Shown here: piece after piece, positions 43,683-51,392 of the stretch | Layout: each line of letters opens with the position of its first letter | How positions within the stretch are numbered: position 1 is the first letter of the stretch | Origin: CAWIJJ01 sp963836425 | GTDB taxonomy: Bacteria; Acidobacteriota; Terriglobia; Bryobacterales; Bryobacteraceae | NCBI GenBank assembly: GCA_963836425.1 | Contig: CAWIJJ010000008.1 | Span: 62,001-126,000, forward strand | DNA: 64,000 nt | Reading direction: 5' to 3' | Position numbers and translations under genes: made by a program | The notes under the pieces: generated by a model | Seen by the model: only the letters and a program-made list of their open reading frames with translations | Database searches by the model: none | Told to the model about the DNA's origin: nothing

Positions 43683-44845
43683 TGCACGTACTGGTGGTTG
43701 GCGGCGGCATGATCGTGCACGACCAGATTCTGCCGTCGCTGTACCAGTTGCAGCGGCTGGGGCGCGTCGGCGAGATTTCGGTGTGCGCCTCCACCTATGA
43801 AACCGTGCGACGGCTCGCAGGTGCGGAGAATCTGCTGCGCGCTTTTCCGGGGCAGCGGTTCCGCATGTATCCGGAGGCGCCCGCGCCGGAGCGGCAGCCG
43901 GAACTCTATCGTGAACTGATCGCGCGCATGCCGGCCAGGCAGATGGTGGTGGTGGCGCTTCCCGACCAGTTACACTATGCCGCCATCATGGAGGCGATTC
44001 GTCACGGCCAGCACGTGCTGGCAGTCAAACCGCTGGTGCTTCGCCATGCGGAGGCGCAGGAGATCGCGCGCGCGGCCCGCGAGCGAGGCGTGCTGGTGGC
44101 CGCGGAATATCACAAACGTTTCGACGACCGCAGCCTGATGGCGCGCAAGGCGTACCGCGAGGGCCGCTTCGGAGAATTCCGGCTGGGCACCGCGTGCCTG
44201 CTCGAGAAGTGGTACTACCGCCGTTCCAATTTCCAGAACTGGATGACGGTCGAGAATTCCGACGCATTCACATATATCGGATGTCACTACGTGGACCTGG
44301 TGGCGTTCATCACCGGGCTCACGCCGGCCGCCGTGAGCGTGTACGGGATTCGCGACCGGTTCCCCAACGGGCGCGAGGGCTGGCTTTGGACCGACGCGCG
44401 CGTCATCTGGAACAACGGCGCCTGCCTGAATGTGCAGAACGCGTTGGGCTTTCCGGATGCGGCGCCGGGGAGCAATACCCAGGGCCTGACGATGTACTGC
44501 TCGGGAGGCGAGCGCGGCGGATGGCTGGCGCATTCCGACCAGTACCGCGGATTGCAGCACTGCCATGCGAATCCCGAGGGCTACAGCGAGCCGAGCCCGG
44601 ACTACTTCCAGTATGTGGATCTCGGGGGGCCCGGCCTGATTCCGGTGGGATATGGGTACCGGTCAATCGAAGCCATTGTTGCCGCCGCGCTGCGGGTCAA
44701 CACGGAGGGGCCTTCGGTGCTCGACGAAATCGACGCGGCCGGAATTCTGGCCACTCCCGCGAACAGCAGCTATAACGAGCGGGTGATCGAGGCGGCGCGC
44801 ACGTCGATTGCGAACGGCGGGACGGAAGTGCGCATTTCCGCTTGA
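43682..44845 (+). CDS. Gfo/Idh/MocA family oxidoreductase
   Basis: The 387-residue protein begins MHVLVVGGGMIVHDQILPSL (dinucleotide-binding fold). The family motif is HVLAVKPLVLRHAEAQEIA, where the EKP motif reads VKP. A catalytic-domain segment YIGCHYVDLVAFITGL follows. Members oxidise or dehydrate sugars and inositols with NAD(P). The ATG overlaps the aminotransferase stop by one base, so the pair is likely one operon and may act in a shared amino-sugar or cyclitol pathway. Confidence 0.9.
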   Translation: MHVLVVGGGMIVHDQILPSLYQLQRLGRVGEISVCASTYETVRRLAGAENLLRAFPGQRFRMYPEAPAPERQPELYRELIARMPARQMVVVALPDQLHYAAIMEAIRHGQHVLAVKPLVLRHAEAQEIARAARERGVLVAAEYHKRFDDRSLMARKAYREGRFGEFRLGTACLLEKWYYRRSNFQNWMTVENSDAFTYIGCHYVDLVAFITGLTPAAVSVYGIRDRFPNGREGWLWTDARVIWNNGACLNVQNALGFPDAAPGSNTQGLTMYCSGGERGGWLAHSDQYRGLQHCHANPEGYSEPSPDYFQYVDLGGPGLIPVGYGYRSIEAIVAAALRVNTEGPSVLDEIDAAGILATPANSSYNERVIEAARTSIANGGTEVRISA

Positions 44846-44878
44846 CTCACGAAGGTCTTCGTAGTAAGGTCTTCGTAG
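44842..44878 (+). promoter_or_regulatory. blaI promoter with overlapping direct-repeat operator
   Basis: -35 TTGACT (44842-44847) and -10 TAAGGT (44865-44870) are spaced 17 bp. AAGGTCTTCGTAG occurs twice, at 44852-44864 and 44866-44878, covering the spacer and -10 box and ending at the ATG. BlaI-type repressors autoregulate, so this 14-bp-period repeat is the obvious operator candidate. There is no Shine-Dalgarno. Confidence 0.6.
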
Positions 44879-45256
44879 ATGCCGCCGAAACCCACGGAAG
44901 GGGAACTGGAGATCCTGGCCGCGTTGTGGAGCCTGGGACCGAGCACTGTGCGTGAGATTCACGCCGAAATCTGCAAGCGCAAACCCGCGCAGTACACCAC
45001 CGTCTTGAAGCTGCTCCAGATCATGACGGAAAAGGGACTGGTGCGGCGCGACGAGAAGCAGCGGGCGCACGTGTACTCTTCGAGCCGCGCGCGCGAGTGG
45101 ACGCAGAAGCAGCTTGCGGGCGATCTGCTGGACCGCGCCTTCGGCGGCTCGGCGAGAAGCCTGCTGATGGGCGCGCTCTCAGCACGGAAGGCATCGGCGG
45201 AAGATCTGCAGGAAATGCGGCGGCTGCTGGACGAGTACGAGAAGGAGAACCGATGA
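44879..45256 (+). CDS. BlaI/MecI/CopY family repressor
   Basis: The 125-residue winged-helix repressor has the family core PTEGELEILAALWSLGPSTV, then YTTVLKLLQIMTEKGLVRRD and a C-terminal dimerisation helix (LLDEYEKENR). Such repressors are released when a paired M56 peptidase (BlaR1/MecR1 type) cleaves them. That peptidase is the next gene, overlapping by 4 bp (ATGA). The promoter and a direct-repeat operator lie immediately upstream. Confidence 0.92.
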   Translation: MPPKPTEGELEILAALWSLGPSTVREIHAEICKRKPAQYTTVLKLLQIMTEKGLVRRDEKQRAHVYSSSRAREWTQKQLAGDLLDRAFGGSARSLLMGALSARKASAEDLQEMRRLLDEYEKENR

Positions 45257-47033
45257 GCGTACTGGAAATTCTTGTGGACACGCCACTCGCGCAGGCGCTG
45301 AGTGAGGCGCTGTTCCATTTTCTGTGGGAGGGAGCGCTCATTGCGGGGCTGCTGGCCGCGGCGTTGTGGCTGTCGCGTCCGGCTTCCGCGCGTGCACGAT
45401 ACGGCATGTTGTGCGCGGCGATGCTGGCGATGCCGCTCGTCTTCGCGGCGACGGTGACCTGGTGCTGGCCGGACAACCCGGAAACGTTCGTGGTGCCGTG
45501 GCGGGCGGACGCCGCGCCGCAACTGGCGACGACCGGCACGTCATTACCCTCATCAATGCCTTCCTTTTTCGACGGGCTTCGCTGGGCCGCTCCGCTGTGG
45601 CTCGCGGGCGTGTGCGCGCTGCTTCTGTACCGCGCGGGAAGCTGGATCGTCGCGCTGCGGCTGCGCCGGGTAGGCACGCTTGCCGCTCCGGAATGCTGGC
45701 AGCAGCGGCTGGACGCCTTGGCGCGGAGCATGCGGCTCTCGCGTCCGGTGGTGCTGCTCGAATCGATTGTGGCGGAAGTGCCGGTTGTGGTCGGGTACGT
45801 GAAGCCCGCGATTCTGACCCCGGTGGGTATGCTCGCCGGGCTGCCTGCCGCGCAGGTGGAAGCGATCCTGCTGCACGAGCTGGCGCACATCCGTCGCGCC
45901 GACTACCTGGTGAACCTGCTGCAAACGGCCGTAGAATCCCTGCTGTTCTACCATCCTGCCGTCTGGTGGATCTCGAGCCTGCTGCGCGCCGAGCGGGAGA
46001 ACTGCTGCGACGATGCCGTGCTCGCGCTCCGGCCGGATGCGCGTGTTTATGCGGAGGCCCTGGTCACGCTCGAGCGCAAGCGCTGGAGCGCTCCGGAGGC
46101 CGCCTTCGCCGCCAACGGCGGCAGCCTGGTCCGGCGCATCCGGCGTGTGCTGGGTAAGCCGCAGGGGCAGGCTCTGGCAATGCCCACGCTGGCTGCGGCT
46201 CTGCTGCTATTGATGGCGGGCGCGGCGTTGACGGCCTGGCAGGAGCCCGCTCCTCCTCCTCCACCTCCCCCACCGCCGCCACCGGCAGTGCAGAAGGAAT
46301 CGCCGCCGCCCCTCCTCCTCCACCGCCAGTTCCGCCTGCCGAGCGCGCGCAAACCCAGGTCCCGCCGCCGCCACCTCCGCCTCCCCACAATCCGTATGCA
46401 ATGTGGATCTCGCAAGATGCGGCGTACATCATCGCGCCCGAGGAACTTGCCGCGTTTGCGCGGCTCCAGACCGATGACGAACGCGAGCACTTCATCGAGC
46501 AGTTCTGGCAGCGGCGCGATCCAACGCCGAACACGGTCCGCAATGAATACAAAGAAGAGCACTATCGCCGGATCGCCTACGCTAACGAACAATTCTCCGA
46601 AGCCGGCAGGTCTGGATGGCAGACCGACCGTGGGCGCACCTACATCCAGAACGGGCCGCCGGATGAAAAAGAAGTCCACCCCTCCGGACCGGCGGCGCCG
46701 TGGGAGATCTGGAGATACCGGGTGGCCGATTCCGGCACACCTGCAGAAGTGGTCTTCCGGCAGACGGAGAACGGCTTCAACTTCTACTCCGGAAACCCTC
46801 GCCAAGCCGTCGTGAACGAGCCGGCAGGATCGTACTGGCAGGTCTTTGTAGCGCCGCGGGAGGATGCCGAAATGGTGACGCGCATCCTGAAGGAAAAGGG
46901 ATTTCCCGTTCTTATCACGCCGGGTCCCAATGACCTGGTACGGGTCCTGGTGGGCCCCTACGCCAACAGCGAGGCATTGGACGAGGCGAAGACTGAGTTG
47001 GAGGCGGCTGGGTTCCACCCGCTGCGGAGATAG
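45253..47033 (+). CDS. M56 (BlaR1-like) peptidase fused to GWxTD and SPOR domains, frameshifted
   Basis: The first 345 residues are a BlaR1-type M56 peptidase: three to four membrane helices, the zinc motif LLHELAHIRRADY (HExxH) and a further helix before a proline run. In this frame the sequence then becomes nonsense until 46815. One base back, the frame continues from CCT 46311 through a Pro-rich linker into a GWxTD region (RQAWQTD-like GWQTDRGRTY, from about 46401) and a SPOR domain (SYWQVFVAPREDAEM). The switch lies in CCGCCGCCCCTCC (46304-46316). Whether this is a broken gene, an error or slippage is open. A M56-GWxTD fusion beside blaI is common in Acidobacteria. Confidence 0.85.
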
Positions 47034-47046
47034 AATCGATTGCCGG

Positions 47047-48696
47047 TCAACGCACCTTGCGGAAGCGGAGATCCCAGACGCGGTCTTCGCTGACGCTTAG
47101 TTCGTTGACCTTGCCGGAGGGGTCGCGCAAAAACCGCAGCATGGTGCCCTGATAGCTGAACGCATCGCGGTAAGTGGGGTTCAGCGGAATGCGCGTGTCG
47201 GGCCGCCTCAGCAGGACCAGGACGTCATTTTCAAGCGCAATCTGGAACGTCACTTCCGCTTCGTCGCTTACATAGTCGCCAGTGAGTGCCTGTAGGTCGG
47301 CGGCAGTCGGCGCCGCGCGATCCACTCTTTCGAAATAATCGCCGGGATCGATGGAGCCGGGCATGCGAATCCGGGTTGGCAAACCGGAGCCATTGGACAC
47401 CACCCTGGCGCGGCCCTCTTCGCCGACGGCAAACACGTTCGGCTCGATGGGGCGGAACACCTGGGCTCCGGCGCGAAGCTGGCCTTCGCGGAAATCGATC
47501 ACTCGCGCCGAGGAATCCCGCGAGCTGCGGTACAACCCGGCGAGCGTTTGAAGCTGCGCGGCGTCCACGGTAATGGTTCCGGGGGCCGGAGCCGGCGCCG
47601 GGATCGCGGCGCCGAGCAGCGCTTCGGCCACCTGCCTGCCCATTTGCGGTGCATTCGCGCTCGAAGCATTGCACAGCACGGCCACCGATACTCCCTGTTC
47701 CGGATACCGCGCCAGCCAGGCGCGATATGCGGCCGTAGCCCCGCTGTGGCTCACTTCCGGAAGGCCGCGCCATTTGCTGACATTCAGGCCAAGGGCGTAC
47801 ACGATCTCATCGCCGCTATTGAGGCGGGCCCGTTGTTGCTGCTTCTGGACAAGGTCCCGGCCTCCCAGCTTGCCGTCGGTGAAATTCTGATTCCAGCGCA
47901 ACAGGTCACTCACCGTAGTCAGCAGCCCTCCGTGGCCGTACGTATCTTCAAACGGCATTTCCTGGCGGATGGATCCACCCCCATCGTTATAGGCGATCGC
48001 CCGGTTGCGCACGATGCGCCGGAAATCGTCCCGCCACTCCGTATTCATCATCCCGAGGGGCGAAAAGATCGACTCCTTCGAAAAGACGGCGTGGGATTTT
48101 CCGGAGAGCCTGCCCACCAGCATCGCCGCCAGGCTGTAGCCGCTATTGGTGTAGGAGTATGTCGTCCCCGGCGGGTAGTTGAGGGCGCGCTGGCGGCTGA
48201 GGATTTCGAGAACGTGGGCGTGGGTGTAGACGCGGGTGGTGCGGGGCCAGCCGGCGATGGCTTCGATATTGCCCCAGTCGCGCAGGCCGCTGGTGTGGGT
48301 CAGCAGGTGGCGAATGGTGACCGGCGCCAGGTACTCGGGGAGTTCCGGGAAGTACCTACGTACGGAGTCGTCGAGCGACAGCTTGCCCTGCTGCTCCAGC
48401 AGCAGCACGGCGAAAGCAGTGAACTGCTTGGAGATCGAGCCGGCCTCGAACACCGACTCCGGGGTGATGGCGATCGAATGCTCGAGATCGGCCATGCCAT
48501 AGCCGGCGCTCAGCACCGGCGTTCCGTCGATTCCCGCCGCCACCGCGCAACCGGGGGTGTCGGTATGGTTATAGCGGGCGAAAATCGCGGAAGTGCGCGC
48601 CTTGAGATCGGAAGGGGGCGTGGCGCGCTGGGCCGGCGCGGCGCTCGCGATCAGGAGGCAGACCATTACCTGGCGGGCAATCGAGCGGAGAAGCAT
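47047..48696 (-). CDS. serine beta-lactamase-like hydrolase (class C/esterase family)
   Basis: The 549-residue protein has a signal peptide and an N-terminal beta-lactamase fold with SISK (SxxK nucleophile), YSYTNSGY (the YxN element) and HSG at the third motif. An extra beta-rich C-terminal domain of about 170 residues follows. Such proteins are D-aminopeptidases, esterases or penicillin-recognising enzymes; true beta-lactamase activity is not implied. The ATG at 48694-48696 follows AGGAACC. It sits convergent to the M56 gene, but a functional link to BlaI is only suggestive. Confidence 0.87.
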   Translation of the reverse strand: MLLRSIARQVMVCLLIASAAPAQRATPPSDLKARTSAIFARYNHTDTPGCAVAAGIDGTPVLSAGYGMADLEHSIAITPESVFEAGSISKQFTAFAVLLLEQQGKLSLDDSVRRYFPELPEYLAPVTIRHLLTHTSGLRDWGNIEAIAGWPRTTRVYTHAHVLEILSRQRALNYPPGTTYSYTNSGYSLAAMLVGRLSGKSHAVFSKESIFSPLGMMNTEWRDDFRRIVRNRAIAYNDGGGSIRQEMPFEDTYGHGGLLTTVSDLLRWNQNFTDGKLGGRDLVQKQQQRARLNSGDEIVYALGLNVSKWRGLPEVSHSGATAAYRAWLARYPEQGVSVAVLCNASSANAPQMGRQVAEALLGAAIPAPAPAPGTITVDAAQLQTLAGLYRSSRDSSARVIDFREGQLRAGAQVFRPIEPNVFAVGEEGRARVVSNGSGLPTRIRMPGSIDPGDYFERVDRAAPTAADLQALTGDYVSDEAEVTFQIALENDVLVLLRRPDTRIPLNPTYRDAFSYQGTMLRFLRDPSGKVNELSVSEDRVWDLRFRKVR

Positions 48697-48891
48697 AATT
48701 GGTTCCTGCGCAATAGGATACACCGCTCCCGCCAGCGCCCGGGAGCTTTGTGAATTTATTGTTGCGGCCTTGCGGCGGGATGCGCCATATTGGAGTTGTC
48801 GTCAAACAGCCGTGTAGAGCGCAGCCGTAGGACCAAAGTCGAAAGCCGTCCCGATTCCGCGCTCGGGCTGTCTGGCGCGGGGACGATTTCG

Positions 48892-50139
48892 ATGCCGGAA
48901 CGCTTTCTGTACTTCACAGAACTGCTGTCCATGCCGGTGCTCGACGCGCGTGGACGCCGAATCGGCCGCGTAAAAGACGCGGCGATCGTTCCGCTCGTCC
49001 ATCCGTCACGCATCGACCGGATCCTGGTCGGCGGGGCCGACGTGTGGCTTACAGTGCGGTACGACCAGATCCGGGCCATCACCCTCGGGCGCGGCATCGA
49101 CCTCAGCGATGAACTGCTGGTTCCCTACCACGATGACGAATACCTGCTGCGGATCGCGCGGGACCTGCTGGACCAGCAGATCATCGACGTCAACGGACGC
49201 AAGGTGGTTCGCGTCACCGACATCACCATGGACATCCTCGCTGAAGAGGGTCGCGACGTCCTTTCGGTGATGGAAGTCGATATCGGCATCCGGAGCATTT
49301 TCCGGCGGGTGCTCCAGGGTGTGATACCGGCGGCCTGGATCCGGTACCTTCAGAGTCCGATTTCGCCGAAGTCCATCCGCTGGGACTTCGCCAACGTGGT
49401 GGAGCCCGATCCGTTGCGTCGGCTGCGGCTGAACATCTCCTATCAGAAGCTCGAGGACATGCATCCGGCCGACCTCGCCGATATCGTGGAGGAACTGGGT
49501 CCGGCGGAGCGGGAAGCGATCTTCGAGACCATCGACAGCGAAGCGGCGGCGGACGCCCTTTCCGAGGTGGAAGATCCCAAGATGCAGGCGGCGATTCTGG
49601 AGTCGCTCGAACCCGAAAAAGCGGCGGACATCATCGAGGAAATGTCGCCCGACGAGGCCGCCGATGTGCTGGCGGAGCTCGAGGACGAGACATCGGAGGA
49701 AATCCTGGACGAAATGGATTCCGCCGATAAGACCGAGGTGGAGGAACTGCTCGAGTTCGAAGAGGATACCGCCGGCGGGCTGATGAATACCGAGTACGTG
49801 GTCCTGCACGAGAACGCCTCGGTGATGGACGCACTCTCGGCGCTGCGCGGCAACGAAGACCTGCTCGAAGGCCTGAACACGCTCTTCCTGGTAGACCCCG
49901 ACGAGCGGCTGACGGCCGCCATCCCGCTCGGCCGCCTGTTCATTGCCGCCGGCGGTGCCAAACTGAAAGAACTGGCCAGCGAGACGCTCATCCAGGTGAA
50001 CGTGGACGAAAGGCAGGACCGCGTCACCGAACTCTTCGACAAATACAACCTGCTGACTTTGCCCGTGGTGGATGAAGACGGCAAGCTCGCCGGCGTGATT
50101 ACGGCGGACGATATCATCTCCATTCTGAGGCAAAAATAG
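48892..50139 (+). CDS. PRC-barrel/MgtE-N/CBS protein without a membrane domain
   Basis: The 415-residue soluble protein has a PRC-barrel-like start (LLSMPVLDARGRRIGRVKDA). An acidic helical MgtE N-domain superhelix follows (HPADLADIVEELGP, then SPDEAADVLAELED). Two CBS motifs (TAGGLMNTEYVVLHENASV and DRVTELFDKYNLLTLPVVDEDG) complete it. In MgtE these cytoplasmic domains sense Mg2+ and gate the channel. Here the channel part is absent and an Nramp-type transporter begins 2 bp downstream. The protein is therefore a likely cytoplasmic metal sensor for that transporter. An in-frame ATG at 48790 gives a longer alternative. Confidence 0.87.
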   Translation: MPERFLYFTELLSMPVLDARGRRIGRVKDAAIVPLVHPSRIDRILVGGADVWLTVRYDQIRAITLGRGIDLSDELLVPYHDDEYLLRIARDLLDQQIIDVNGRKVVRVTDITMDILAEEGRDVLSVMEVDIGIRSIFRRVLQGVIPAAWIRYLQSPISPKSIRWDFANVVEPDPLRRLRLNISYQKLEDMHPADLADIVEELGPAEREAIFETIDSEAAADALSEVEDPKMQAAILESLEPEKAADIIEEMSPDEAADVLAELEDETSEEILDEMDSADKTEVEELLEFEEDTAGGLMNTEYVVLHENASVMDALSALRGNEDLLEGLNTLFLVDPDERLTAAIPLGRLFIAAGGAKLKELASETLIQVNVDERQDRVTELFDKYNLLTLPVVDEDGKLAGVITADDIISILRQK

Positions 50140-50141
50140 CG

Positions 50142-51389
50142 GTGCTCAAACTGCTGAGCCGGTTCCGCTACCACGTTGGGATTTTCTTCGCCGTGCTCGG
50201 ACCCGGCTTCGTCACAGCGGTGGTGGATAACGATGCCGGCGGCATTCTCACGTATTCCTCGGCGGGCGCGCAGTTCGGCTACCTGCCGCTTTGGACGCTG
50301 CTTCCCATTACGCTGCTGCTGATCATCACGCAGGAGATGTGCTCGCGCATGGGAGCCGTGACGGGCAAAGGACTGTCGGACCTGATCCGCGAAGAATTCG
50401 GACTGCGCATCACCTTCCTGATCATGTCGGTGCTGGTGCTGGTGAACCTCACGAACGTGATGTCGGAGTTTGCCGGCGTGGCCAGTTCGCTCGACCGGTT
50501 CCACGTCAGCCGCTACATTTCGGTGCCGGTGGTGGCCGTGGCGGTGTGGTTCCTGGTGGTGAAAGGCAACTACGCGAGCGTCGAGAAGATCTTCCTGTTC
50601 GCCTGCGTTCTGTACGTGACGTACGTCATCTCGGGCTTTCTCGTCAAGCCCGACTGGAAAGAAGCGGCGATCTACAGTGTGAAGCCGGTGCTGCTGCTCG
50701 AACCCGCTTACATCTACATGCTGATCGGCATGGTGGGCACAACCATCGCGCCGTGGATGCAGTTCTACCTTCAGGCGGCGGTGGTGGAAAAAGGCGTCAC
50801 CGCCAAGGATTATGCCGAATCGCGGGTGGAAGTGATCGTCGGCTGTTTCATGACGTCGGTGATCGCGTTCTTCATCATCGTGGCCTGCGCGGGCGCAATC
50901 TACAGCGTGTCGCCGCGTGAGATCACAGACGCGGCGGAGGCGGCACTCGGGCTGCGGCCCTTCGGCGAGTACGCGTCCCTGTTGTTCAGCGCGGGCCTTT
51001 TTAATGCCTCGATCTTCGCCGCCTGCATCCTGCCGCTCTCCACGGCCTATTCGGTTTGCGAGGGGTTGGGGTTCGAATCCGGCGTCAACCGCCGCATCCG
51101 CGAAGCCCCGATCTTTTACTTCCTGTACACCGCGCTGATCGTGGTAGGAGCGGGTGTGGTGCTGATTCCGGGTTTCCCGCTGGTCAGGATGATTCTGCTT
51201 TCACAGGTGCTGAACGGCGTGCTGCTGCCCTTCGTGCTGGTCTTCATGATCCTGCTGGTGAACAAGCGGGAACTGATGGGCGAATGGGTCAATCCGCGCT
51301 GGTTCAACGTGGTTTCCTGGGTAGCCGTGGTGTTCATCATCGGACTGACGCTGGCGTACGTCGGCATCGTCGCGCGCGACCTCCACTGA
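50142..51389 (+). CDS. Nramp-family divalent metal transporter
   Basis: The 415-residue protein has about 11 membrane helices in the LeuT-like Nramp fold. The first helix motif, usually DPGN, reads VDNDAGG here. The sixth-helix region reads GTTIAPWMQFY, where classical manganese transporters have an Ala-Met-Pro-His pattern. These changes resemble Nramp-related transporters that prefer magnesium over transition metals. Together with the preceding MgtE-N/CBS protein they favour Mg2+ transport, an inference to be tested. It is co-directional with that gene, 2 bp apart. Confidence 0.87.
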   Translation: MLKLLSRFRYHVGIFFAVLGPGFVTAVVDNDAGGILTYSSAGAQFGYLPLWTLLPITLLLIITQEMCSRMGAVTGKGLSDLIREEFGLRITFLIMSVLVLVNLTNVMSEFAGVASSLDRFHVSRYISVPVVAVAVWFLVVKGNYASVEKIFLFACVLYVTYVISGFLVKPDWKEAAIYSVKPVLLLEPAYIYMLIGMVGTTIAPWMQFYLQAAVVEKGVTAKDYAESRVEVIVGCFMTSVIAFFIIVACAGAIYSVSPREITDAAEAALGLRPFGEYASLLFSAGLFNASIFAACILPLSTAYSVCEGLGFESGVNRRIREAPIFYFLYTALIVVGAGVVLIPGFPLVRMILLSQVLNGVLLPFVLVFMILLVNKRELMGEWVNPRWFNVVSWVAVVFIIGLTLAYVGIVARDLH

Positions 51390-51392
51390 CAC

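Noticed and set aside
46313..46815. Arginine/serine-rich tail of the M56 protein as a real domain
   Set aside because: It is the wrong frame of a GWxTD/SPOR region; the other frame is rich in family motifs and continues to 47033.
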